Source: Myxococcales bacterium
GTDB lineage: Bacteria > Myxococcota_A > UBA9160 > UBA4427
DNA length: 44,085 nucleotides
Assembly: GCA_012959665.1 (NCBI GenBank)
Contig: DUCT01000020.1
Coordinates: forward strand, 1 to 44,085
Direction of reading: 5' to 3'
Shown: piece after piece, positions 26,199 to 33,359 of the stretch
How the letters are laid out: every line of letters starts with the position of its first letter
Position numbering within the stretch: the stretch's first letter is position 1
The notes under the pieces: model-generated
Told to the model about the DNA's origin: nothing
Database searches by the model: none
What the model saw: only the letters and a program-made list of their open reading frames with translations
Position numbers and translations under genes: made by a program

Positions 26199-27073
26199 GC
26201 GAAGAGAGAAAACTCCGCCTTGCCTTGCCCAAGGGAAGCCTGCAGCAGACGACGTTCGAGCTCTTTGCGAAAGCGGGCTTCGACATCAGGGTCGCTGCCC
26301 GTTCCTACTATCCCTCGATCAATGATTCCGAGATCGAGTGCATCTTGATTCGTCCCCAGGAGATGGCCCGCTATATCGAGCAAGGGGTGATGGATTGCGG
26401 AGTCACGGGCTTGGACTGGATTATCGAAAGCGGGGCGGCGGTGGAACAACTGGCCGACCTGAAGGCACCTTGGCCCAATTACGGGGCCGTGCGCTGGATA
26501 CTGGCCGTGAAGGAGGGGTCGCCATTTCGTGTCCCTGAGGATCTCGCGGGCAAGCGCGTGGCGACCGAGGTGATGGGCCTGACGAAAAGCTATTTCGCAA
26601 ACCGAGGCATCGAAGCTCAACTCGAATTTTCCTGGGGGGCGACCGAGGTCAAACCGCCTCTCCTAGCCGACGCGATCGTGGACGTGACCGAAACCGGTTC
26701 GAGCTTGCGGGCCAATAATCTGAAGGTTCTCGATGTTCTGCTGGAAAGCACTCCACGCTTCGTGGCGAGTCGTGAAGCAGCCGCCGACGAATGGAAGCGC
26801 GGCAAGATGGACAGGATCTTGATGTTGCTAACCGCGGCCATTGCGGCGGCGAGTCGAGTGGGGCTCTCGATGAACGTTCCGCGGAGTGCACTCGATGCGA
26901 TTCTCTCCCTGCTCCCCGATTCTTCGCCCACGCTCTCTCCGCTTTCGGATGAAAATTGGCTGGATGTATTTGTCATTATCGAGGAGGAGAGGGTGCGCGA
27001 TCTGGTTCCGTTACTGTCGGATGCGGGTGCTCGCGTCATCGTCGAAACTCCGCTCAACAAGATCATCGACTGA
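26195..27073 (+). CDS. hisG: ATP phosphoribosyltransferase, long form
   Basis: Commits PRPP and ATP to histidine synthesis. [23 protein letters not shown] opens the catalytic domain; [12 protein letters not shown] and the PRPP loop [16 protein letters not shown] are clear. At 292 residues it includes the C-terminal ACT-like regulatory domain ([40 protein letters not shown]), so it should be histidine-feedback inhibited and not need HisZ. ATGA overlap with hisI shows coupling. Confidence 0.95.
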   Translation: MSEERKLRLALPKGSLQQTTFELFAKAGFDIRVAARSYYPSINDSEIECILIRPQEMARYIEQGVMDCGVTGLDWIIESGAAVEQLADLKAPWPNYGAVRWILAVKEGSPFRVPEDLAGKRVATEVMGLTKSYFANRGIEAQLEFSWGATEVKPPLLADAIVDVTETGSSLRANNLKVLDVLLESTPRFVASREAAADEWKRGKMDRILMLLTAAIAAASRVGLSMNVPRSALDAILSLLPDSSPTLSPLSDENWLDVFVIIEEERVRDLVPLLSDAGARVIVETPLNKIID

Positions 27074-27075
27074 GT

Positions 27076-27642
27076 GTGGGCCGGCTCCGCGCGTTCACGA
27101 AAATTCCGCGGACCTATCTGCGGACTGCTTGGTGGGGGCTGGTGGCGCCCCGCTTCAGCGAGCATGAACCCCTTGTGGTCGTTCAGGCGGTGGTCCTCAG
27201 CGGCGAAGGCGAAGAGATTCTTCTCTCCGTTCGGGCCGATGTGAGAGGCTGGGAACTTCCTGGGGGAAATCTGGAGCCCGGGGAAACCGCCAAGCAAGCA
27301 TTGCGGCGCGAGGTTCAGGAAGAGACCGGCCTGGACGTGGAGGTCGGCGGTCACGTCGGCGACTACACGCGGACAGGTTTCCGCCCCCATGTGGCCCGAG
27401 TCTTTCGCTGTCGCGTTCGAGAGGGGGAACTGCGACCGAGTCGGGAGACTCCCCGGGTCCGGTGGTGGTCAGTCGGCGAATTGCCGGCCACGCTTTTCTC
27501 CTGGTACCGCCAGCCCATCGCCGATGCTCTAGCCAATGAGCCGAACCCCGCCGCGCGCAGCGACCACCAGGGGGTCGCGGTGATTGCCCGGGCCGTTGCC
27601 ATCGATCTCCGGATGCGTTGGATCGAGGGGCGCGAGGGTTAG
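27076..27642 (+). CDS. Nudix hydrolase
   Basis: 188 residues. The complete Nudix box is GGNLEPGETAKQALRREVQEETGLDV, so metal-dependent hydrolysis of a nucleoside-diphosphate-linked substrate is expected. RTAWWGLVAPRF forms an N-terminal extension. GTG 27076 is the first in-frame start after the hisG stop (2 nt gap); the track start at 26956 lies inside hisG. Co-transcription with hisIG is likely, but a role in histidine synthesis is not known and the substrate is undefined. Confidence 0.85.
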   Translation: MGRLRAFTKIPRTYLRTAWWGLVAPRFSEHEPLVVVQAVVLSGEGEEILLSVRADVRGWELPGGNLEPGETAKQALRREVQEETGLDVEVGGHVGDYTRTGFRPHVARVFRCRVREGELRPSRETPRVRWWSVGELPATLFSWYRQPIADALANEPNPAARSDHQGVAVIARAVAIDLRMRWIEGREG

Positions 27643-27683
27643 GGAGAGTCCCCGTCTTGGCCGCTCCTATTCCCGGGAGAGGC

Positions 27684-28172
27684 TCACCCCCGTTGTTCGC
27701 GCAACCCGCTGGCTTCCCATTCCTTGGACAGTTGATCGAGTTTTCGTGCGAATTCTTCGAAGGGGTCGTCGAAGGAGAGGGTGATTTCGGTTGTACGCGG
27801 AATCTCATCGCCATTCAGGAGGCCGCGGTACCGGTTCAAGTTGGCGAGAATCGCTTCGGCGACCTTGAGTGCGCGCTTCTCGGTCTTGATCAGCGGCGAC
27901 TGCAGGGTGTAGACATTGTTTCGACCCCAGAGACTCTCGTCCCGAACGATTCCGATCTCGCGATACACCCCGTTAATGGGATCAAAATTGTATTCGACTC
28001 GGACTTCCTTGAAGATGTCCGAATTACCCGTATAGAACCCACGCTCCTTCTCCACCTTTCCGAGCTGACGGCAACGGGGGCAATAGAAGGTGTCTCCATG
28101 ATTGAGCAGGAAAACGCCCTTGGCGTAATCCTCGCAGTCTGTGCTTTCGCAATACCCTACTCCGCGTTTCAT
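27684..28172 (-). CDS. Zinc-ribbon hypothetical protein
   Basis: Not assigned to a known family. Four cysteines in CESTDCEDYAKG and TFYCPRCRQLG look like a zinc ribbon in the first 45 residues. A mixed alpha/beta region (EVRVEYNFDPINGVYREIGIVRDESLWGRNNVYTLQSPLIKTEKRALKVAEAILANLNRY) and an acidic helical tail follow. No signal or membrane segment. Three starts are possible (28241, 28181, 28172). ATG 28172 has AGGA with an 8 nt spacer and begins just before the ribbon (162 residues). It converges on the Nudix gene. It could be a DNA/RNA- or protein-binding factor. Confidence 0.65.
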   Translation of the reverse strand: MKRGVGYCESTDCEDYAKGVFLLNHGDTFYCPRCRQLGKVEKERGFYTGNSDIFKEVRVEYNFDPINGVYREIGIVRDESLWGRNNVYTLQSPLIKTEKRALKVAEAILANLNRYRGLLNGDEIPRTTEITLSFDDPFEEFARKLDQLSKEWEASGLREQRG

Positions 28173-28248
28173 GCTGGCCATCCTGGTTTCGGAGCGCCTC
28201 CCTGGCGGGGGAACAGTTTCCCCCGTCCTTCCTGATGCCAAGTTGCCA

Positions 28249-28264
28249 GGGTACCCATGTACCC
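28249..28264. promoter_or_regulatory. Palindromic dyad upstream of zinc-ribbon gene
   Basis: GGGTAC and GTACCC form a perfect 6-bp inverted repeat around CCAT, about 77 nt upstream of the preferred start of the minus-strand zinc-ribbon gene. Candidate operator. Confidence 0.3.
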
Positions 28265-28315
28265 AAACATCCCCAGCGCTGGCGCCGCCTCACTACCGGC
28301 TACCCGCGAGCTTCA

Positions 28316-28639
28316 TCACTCGACGCGTAACTTGCGACGACCCATTGTGGATTCCCCAAAAGTCGGAGAATCCGATTTAGTTTTCAGGAGGCTCTGAAAG
28401 GTAACAAGAGCAAGACCCGTACCGGCTATCCCGTTTTTACCCCTACATCTCGGAAAATAAACTTCTTCAACGATGTCGAGTGCCTGTCGCGATTCGTTGC
28501 CGCCTCCGTACCTACCCTTGGACAAGTTCACCAAGATCTTGTCCCAATTTTCTAGCGTCGCACTGTCCAAGTCTTCCCAAAATCTTCCGTCTGGTCCGCT
28601 CACCCCGCATGTTTTGTCTAAGTGATTTCGCGGAGCCAT
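28316..28639 (-). CDS. Doubtful ORF, 107 residues
   Basis: The product (FWEDLDSATLENWDKILVNLSKGRYGGGNESRQALDIVEEVYFPRC...) has balanced amino-acid use and is unlike the arginine-rich shadow ORFs of this genome, which argues for real or formerly real coding. No family was recognised, no membrane segment is present and no strong ribosome-binding site precedes the ATG. It lies in the low-GC intergenic patch. It could be a small orphan gene or a decayed C-terminal fragment of a transferred gene. Confidence 0.3.
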   Translation of the reverse strand: MAPRNHLDKTCGVSGPDGRFWEDLDSATLENWDKILVNLSKGRYGGGNESRQALDIVEEVYFPRCRGKNGIAGTGLALVTFQSLLKTKSDSPTFGESTMGRRKLRVE

Positions 28640-28674
28640 TAGGGGGCAATTACGGACCGCTCACCGACTCATTC

Positions 28675-28735
28675 AGCTTCATTATTCAATATCCAACCGC
28701 ATTCAGCGCAATTCAGCAAAATTCAGCGAACAGCG
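28675..28735. repeat. ATTCAGC short repeats
   Basis: ATTCAGC appears four times within about 60 nt (CATTCAGCTT, CATTCAGCGC, AATTCAGCAA, AATTCAGCGA); the last two are adjacent 10-11 nt units. Reverse complement GCTGAAT faces the doubtful ORF and may be its regulatory region or slipped-strand debris. Confidence 0.45.
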
Positions 28736-28913
28736 AGCTCAAATAACGAAATCAAGCAAGGAAACCCTGCGATTCGCCGCTTTGGACTCATATTTGGCTT
28801 TTGTTGGGGTGTAAATCTTTATCTCGATGGATAACAGCCCCCAATTGGGAATTGGCCGCTGCTCAGGAACTCATACCCTCTGGGAGGGGCTGCTGTCAAC
28901 ATAAATTGCCTTT

Positions 28914-28958
28914 CTCCCTCCTTCACCCCACGGGGGCGGGGGGTGAGGGGATGGAGGG
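28914..28958 (-). terminator. GC-rich hairpin downstream of the ccm operon
   Basis: CACCCC (28924-28929) pairs with GGGGTG (28940-28945), with imperfect outer pairing CTCCCTCC / GGAGGG. It is about 80 nt after the ccmD stop, in the transcribed direction. No clean U-tract follows; it is a plausible 3' end for the ccm transcript. Confidence 0.4.
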
Positions 28959-29026
28959 TGGAGGGGTGAGTGCGGAGCTTCGAAGGCAGAGCGGGGGGCT
29001 GCCGGCGCCGATTCACGTCAATTTTT

Positions 29027-29122
29027 TCAGTCGTCGAGTCGGCGGCGCTCGCGCAAGAGGGCGATGCCGTAGACGAGCAGGGTTCCGAAGGTGATTCCGT
29101 AGGCACAAAGAAGGTAGGCCAT
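29027..29122 (-). CDS. ccmD: Haem exporter protein CcmD
   Basis: A 31-residue single-span protein (MAYLLCAYGITFGTLLVYGIALLRERRRLDD): short periplasmic start, one helix, basic cytoplasmic tail, the CcmD pattern. CcmD helps release holo-CcmE from the CcmABC complex. The ORF track shows it only as the tail of a longer reading frame (to 29359). ATG 29122 is preceded by GAGGAG, which decides the start. It is the last gene of the ccm unit, 73 nt after ccmC. Confidence 0.85.
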   Translation of the reverse strand: MAYLLCAYGITFGTLLVYGIALLRERRRLDD

Positions 29123-29195
29123 GGGTTCTTGCTCCTCGATTCCGTGGAGTGACGGCGCGCGGGCGCCCTGGCAGAAGTGGCGGGGCTGTTTCGGT

Positions 29196-29972
29196 CTAAT
29201 CTTTCGGGGCGCGTGGGCCACCGACTCTCGCTTCCGAACCTTGATCGTCTTCTCGGGCTCGCTGGCTTTCAACCTCCCAACGCAGGAGGAGCAAGTAGAA
29301 GAATGCACCCGCGAGGGCGAGGTTGCCCAGTAGAAAGGGCAATCCCATCCCGTCTCCAAGGCTGCCCTGCTTCAGGTTCTCGGGGTGCATGCTGCGGCTT
29401 CCAAAGATCTCGATCACGTAGTAGTTCAGCGGGATGAGGACCAGCCCCAGGACGCCATAGATCGCAGCGAAGCGTGCGGTGCGCGGGTTCCGGCCACCGA
29501 AACCGCGCAGCAGCAGATAGGCGAGATACACGAACCAGAGCAGGAGGGTCACGGTCAACCGCGCATCCCAGGACCACCAGACTCCCCAAGTTCCCCTGGC
29601 CCAGATCGGTCCGGTCACGAGCATCAGGGTGCAGAAGATCACGCCGACCTCGGCGCTCGCGATGGCCAAGCGGTCCAAGTCCTCCCGCCCGCGTCCGAGG
29701 AACACCATTCCCGCGAATCCGGTAATCACGAAGCCGAGGTACGCGCCGTAGGCTAGGGGAGGGTGGACGTAGAGGATCTTCTGAATCACGCCCTGGGTAT
29801 GGTCGATGGGTGCGCTGACCACCGACCAGGCGTACCCGATCGTCAGCAGCCCGAGGACGATGCCCAGGGGCCGGCGCCAGCGACTCATTCGGGCTTCAAG
29901 GGGCGAGGGAATATCGGCCTCGGGATTCGGCGCGGTTTCGTTGCCGGGTTTCATTGCCGTGATCCTCTTCAT
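29196..29972 (-). CDS. ccmC: Haem exporter permease CcmC
   Basis: Integral membrane protein with about six helices that loads haem onto CcmE. The tryptophan-rich haem-handling loop is GTWGVWWSWDARLT. Flanking axial histidines are in VHPPLAYGAYLG and the later RSMHPENLKQG segment. 258 residues is close to the family norm. ATG 29972 has a poor ribosome-binding site; ATG 29954 has AGAGG 9 nt upstream and is an alternative. An approximately 104 nt gap separates it from ccmB, the largest inside the operon apart from ccmE-ccmF. Confidence 0.92.
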   Translation of the reverse strand: MKRITAMKPGNETAPNPEADIPSPLEARMSRWRRPLGIVLGLLTIGYAWSVVSAPIDHTQGVIQKILYVHPPLAYGAYLGFVITGFAGMVFLGRGREDLDRLAIASAEVGVIFCTLMLVTGPIWARGTWGVWWSWDARLTVTLLLWFVYLAYLLLRGFGGRNPRTARFAAIYGVLGLVLIPLNYYVIEIFGSRSMHPENLKQGSLGDGMGLPFLLGNLALAGAFFYLLLLRWEVESQRAREDDQGSEARVGGPRAPKD

Positions 29973-30076
29973 TCATAATGGTATTGCCAGGGCCCGCTGC
30001 CGGAACCCAGCAATCATCTTAACTCCAATGGTCCCGGTCCCTCGACCGGCTCCCACGCTGAATCGTTGAACACCGC

Positions 30077-30742
30077 TTATTCGTCCAACACGTAGTCGAA
30101 TCCGAGGAATGCGACGATCAGGTAGACGCCGTCGATCACAAAAAGCAGTTGCAATGATTCAAAGGGCACGGGCCTGCCGGCCACCGCCGCCATGCTTCCC
30201 TGGACGGCTCCTGCCAGGATCGGGAAAAGTGCCGGTAAGAGCAAAACCGGCAGCAGGACTTCGCGAAAACCCGTACGAACCGCCATGGCGGCGAGCAGGG
30301 TGCCCGCGGCGCAGATTCCCAGGGTTCCCAGGCCAACGACCGAGGCGAGCCCGGTCAGCCCGGGAAGCAGATCCACGCGGTAGAAGACCGCGAAAACCCC
30401 GGCTGTCAGCACTTGGACAATGGAGATCAGGACCCAGTTGGCGGCGGCTTTCCCCAGGAATATCCAGCCGCGATTGCCAGGTGCCAGGGCGAGTCCTCCG
30501 AGGGCATCGTTCTCCAGTTCCAGGGCGAAGGAGCGGTTGAGTCCCAGGAGCGCGGCAAATAGGTAGGCGGTCCAGAGCAACCCGGGGGTGAGCGCCCGCA
30601 GGGCCTCGGGATCTTGATCGGGCAGGGCAAAGTGGAAAACCACCGCCATCAGGATCGAGAAGATCAACATCGCGACCACCCGATCCCGGGAACGCCACTC
30701 GCTAACCAGGTCCTTCCAAAGGATCGCCAGAGCGACGTTCAC
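30077..30742 (-). CDS. ccmB: Haem exporter permease CcmB
   Basis: Six-helix permease partner of CcmA: 221 residues, beginning LAILWKDLVSEWRSRDRVVAMLIFSILMAVVFHFAL, the conserved CcmB N-terminus. The strongly hydrophobic remainder includes the LxxxRGVLLAPxxR-like ALGGLALAPGNRGWIFLGK. With CcmA it powers release of haem-loaded CcmE by ATP hydrolysis. GTG start overlapping the ccmA stop (GTGA), so translation is coupled. Confidence 0.92.
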   Translation of the reverse strand: MNVALAILWKDLVSEWRSRDRVVAMLIFSILMAVVFHFALPDQDPEALRALTPGLLWTAYLFAALLGLNRSFALELENDALGGLALAPGNRGWIFLGKAAANWVLISIVQVLTAGVFAVFYRVDLLPGLTGLASVVGLGTLGICAAGTLLAAMAVRTGFREVLLPVLLLPALFPILAGAVQGSMAAVAGRPVPFESLQLLFVIDGVYLIVAFLGFDYVLDE

Positions 30743-31437
30743 GGGGCAGCCTCCAGGGCCCGAGCGTAGGCTGCCCGGAGCTCGGCCTCGCTCATCGCGT
30801 CGGAGTCGATCGATTCCTGGACTGTGCCGTCCACGAGGATCACCGCGGACCGGGCGAGCCGGGCGGCACGGCTTATCTCATGGGTGGTCAGCACGAGACC
30901 GTGCCCCTCGGCGGAAAGGGTCGTGAGTCGCTCGGTCAAGCGTTGGGCGGCCGGCTCGTCGAGGCCGGTAAAGGGTTCGTCGAGGAGCAGGAGCTTGGGC
31001 GAATGGACTCGGGCACGGGCGATGGAGAGGCGCTGGGCCATGCCCCGAGAAAAACCGCCGACCCGGCGCTCGGCGACTTCGCCGAGTCCTTCCTCGGCCA
31101 GCAACTGGTCGGCTCGTGCCTGGGGGCTGTTTACCCCGTAGAGACGCCCGGCGAAAATCAAATTTTCCCGGGCGGTGAGTTCGGGATAAAGCAGTGTGGC
31201 GTGGCCCAGGTAACCGACCTGCCCGCGGTCGTGCTTCCCCCCGGCAAATTCGATGCGCCCCGCCGTGGGGTGGGCGAGCCCGGCCATGACCCGCAGCAGG
31301 GTGCTCTTGCCAGCGCCATTGGGCCCCAGAATTGCCAGGCTTCCGCCGGGGGCAAGGGTGATGTCGACGCCCCGCAGCGCGGTGACGGACGCGTAGCGCT
31401 TCCGGACTCCACGCAGTTTGAGCTGAGGAGAATTCAC
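30739..31437 (-). CDS. ccmA: Haem exporter ATP-binding protein CcmA
   Basis: ABC ATPase of 232 residues: Walker A GPNGAGKSTLL, Q-loop region VGYLGHATLLYPELTARENLIFAG, signature FSRGMAQRLSIARA, Walker B LLLLDEPFTGLD, and the H-loop TTHE. GTG 31437 overlaps the stop of the zinc-ribbon gene (GTGA) with AGGAG upstream; the track start at 31515 lies inside that gene. It energises the CcmABCD complex. Confidence 0.94.
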   Translation of the reverse strand: MNSPQLKLRGVRKRYASVTALRGVDITLAPGGSLAILGPNGAGKSTLLRVMAGLAHPTAGRIEFAGGKHDRGQVGYLGHATLLYPELTARENLIFAGRLYGVNSPQARADQLLAEEGLGEVAERRVGGFSRGMAQRLSIARARVHSPKLLLLDEPFTGLDEPAAQRLTERLTTLSAEGHGLVLTTHEISRAARLARSAVILVDGTVQESIDSDAMSEAELRAAYARALEAAP

Positions 31438-33359
31438 CCGGGCTCCTGCCCGGCTTCGAGCCCGCTCCCGCATCCGGCACAAAAGCTCCAGGAACCCTGG
31501 ATGGCAATTCCGCAACCGGGGCAGGTGGCTACGGACTCGGGTCCGGGGACGGCGGCGATTCTGGGTCCCGCCGCGCCTCCGCGGTCCTTCGAAGCGGCGA
31601 GGCGTTCCTCGCGCATGAGCGCGATGGCGTCGCCCCGGAGTTCTTCCCGTAGCACGCGGAAGTCGGCGTCGTCGATCTTTCCGGTCTCGAAGTCGTGGTC
31701 GAGATCGTGGATGGATTCGTAGAGGATTTCCCTTTCGAGGGCGAGCTCCGAACTCGCTACCGCTGGGCCCGGACCGGTACGTCCCCGGAGCGGTGAAACC
31801 ATGAAAAAGGCCGCGAGCACGGCCAATGCCAAGGCTGCAGCACGGCCTCCGGCGGTTGTACCCGCTCCCCGTTGGAGGGGCGTGAGCTTGATGGAGACGG
31901 TTTCGCCGTCCGCAATCTGGTACGCCTCGCGGTGCAGGTAGAAGCGGGTGCCCTGCTTGAAGGGCCGCTTGCGATGCAGGCGTGCGCTTTCGATGATGAC
32001 GCCGGTGTCCGCCACCAACACATTGAGCAGTGCCGTCCCGCGTTCGAAACGAAGATCGAACTGCGCGCTGTCCTCCACCGGGATTCGGTAGCGGTAGCCG
32101 ATGACCGACGGGCCTGGCGCCAGGGGGCCGCGAACCGCTAGGCCGCCTTGGCCGTTGGCCTCGACACCGAGCAGGCGGGTCGATCCGCTGAGGCCGAGGA
32201 ATTCGGCGTTCGGGGGCAGGTCGAAGTTCAGGAGTTGTCCGCCCACCGGAGCCAGCAGACGCGTGGTTCCCGCAACGGAGACATGCATCTCGGCGCTTAC
32301 GCGAATGGCTGTGTCGTCGTGATCGATCCAGAAATCGGCCCGGGAAATCTCGAGTTCGCTCAGATCGCTGGAACTGGCAGGGACGGGCAGCGTTAGGCGA
32401 ACGGGGCCACCCGGGGCAACGGCGTCACCGACGTAGCTCGCGTATTCCACTTCGTCGATGGCGATGCGCTCGGGAGGATCGGCGAGTCCGTTGCCCTGGG
32501 GCGCATCGGTTCCCGCGGCGACAAGGACTCGCAGCTGGCCGGCTCCCGAGGGCAACGCATCCACGACTTCGAATTTATCGTCGGGGGATTCGCCGCTGGC
32601 GTCGGGTCCGTTCAGGAGGTAGCCGTAACGGATATCCTGGGGGCCGGGATAGATAGGCCCCCAGAAGGCGATTCGGTCGCCTTCGCGGACGAGATCAGAA
32701 CGCTTCCCCCCCTGACCGTCGATGTATTCGGTGATGTCTTCGGGGAGCGCTGCGGAAAAGATCGGGGTCTTGGCATCCCGTCGGTCCTCGTTGACATAGA
32801 TGACTTCATCCATGGAGTTGACGACACGATGGGAAACCTGGACGAACAGTTGCCCGCCCACCCAGTCAAATTTGTAGGTCACCTGGGGGATCTCGAGGGC
32901 CTCGCCGCTTTCAACGCTCTCGTGGAGGGTCAACTGGACGATCAGTTCGTTCTGCCCCGGGGCAAACACGGCTCGCTGGGCAAAGGGGACGCCGAGATAC
33001 TCGGTACCGACCAGATAGGTGATATCCCCCGCGCTGGAGATTCCCTCAAAGACGAAGCGACCCTCGGCATCGGTCCGTGTGCCCATCAAGCCGGGTGCGC
33101 CATCCGGCCGCAGGGCGTACAGGGCGACGGGCAGGTCCGCCAGCGGAGCCGGGTTTTCGCCCACCTGGGCCTGGCCCCGGATTACCCCGGAGCCCGCTGG
33201 CGGTTTGGGGACTTCGCGTTGGGGCCCCGTGACCTGGGGAGGCGCCTGGGCCCAAACGAGTCCTGGGATCAGCAGGAGTAACAGGATAATGCCCGCGCGA
33301 CTCCCGCGGAGCGCTCTGCTCCCGATGGTTCTCAGGTCGGTGGCTTTGGGTTGCTTCAT
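31434..33359 (-). CDS. Ccm-operon membrane protein with zinc ribbon, CcmI-like C-terminal region
   Basis: 641 residues, not a described Ccm protein. A signal peptide or anchor (IILLLLLIPGLVWAQ) is followed by a carboxypeptidase-regulatory-like beta domain (about 70-150: PVALYALRPDGAPGLMGTRTDAEGRFVFEGI). Long beta-rich extracytoplasmic regions (150-500) follow. A second membrane helix sits near 508-524. A cytoplasmic helical segment comes next (EREILYESIHDLDHDFETGKIDDADFRVLREEL), of the type seen at the start of CcmI-like proteins. It ends in a double-CxxC zinc ribbon (613-632: CPGCG...CAGCG). Start ATG 33359 overlaps the ccmF stop (ATGA); the track start 33536 lies in ccmF. Position suggests a role with CcmF in handling apocytochrome; this is inferred. 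Confidence 0.72.
   Translation of the reverse strand: MKQPKATDLRTIGSRALRGSRAGIILLLLLIPGLVWAQAPPQVTGPQREVPKPPAGSGVIRGQAQVGENPAPLADLPVALYALRPDGAPGLMGTRTDAEGRFVFEGISSAGDITYLVGTEYLGVPFAQRAVFAPGQNELIVQLTLHESVESGEALEIPQVTYKFDWVGGQLFVQVSHRVVNSMDEVIYVNEDRRDAKTPIFSAALPEDITEYIDGQGGKRSDLVREGDRIAFWGPIYPGPQDIRYGYLLNGPDASGESPDDKFEVVDALPSGAGQLRVLVAAGTDAPQGNGLADPPERIAIDEVEYASYVGDAVAPGGPVRLTLPVPASSSDLSELEISRADFWIDHDDTAIRVSAEMHVSVAGTTRLLAPVGGQLLNFDLPPNAEFLGLSGSTRLLGVEANGQGGLAVRGPLAPGPSVIGYRYRIPVEDSAQFDLRFERGTALLNVLVADTGVIIESARLHRKRPFKQGTRFYLHREAYQIADGETVSIKLTPLQRGAGTTAGGRAAALALAVLAAFFMVSPLRGRTGPGPAVASSELALEREILYESIHDLDHDFETGKIDDADFRVLREELRGDAIALMREERLAASKDRGGAAGPRIAAVPGPESVATCPGCGIAIQGSWSFCAGCGSGLEAGQEPG

Larger units (their letters stand above)
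28265..29026. other. Long intergenic region with lower GC and short repeats
   Basis: About 760 nt between the zinc-ribbon gene and ccmD. Composition falls visibly toward 47-50% GC from about 28370 to 28860, unlike the flanks. It holds one minus-strand ORF (28316-28639, 107 residues), a cluster of ATTCAGC heptamers (28675-28735) and a GC hairpin after ccmD. No transposase, tRNA or terminal repeats were recognised. It may be the remnant of a transferred or decayed gene. Confidence 0.5.

Noticed and set aside
28265-29026. Insertion sequence or integron in the low-GC patch
   Set aside because: No transposase or integrase motif, terminal inverted repeats or target duplication could be seen.
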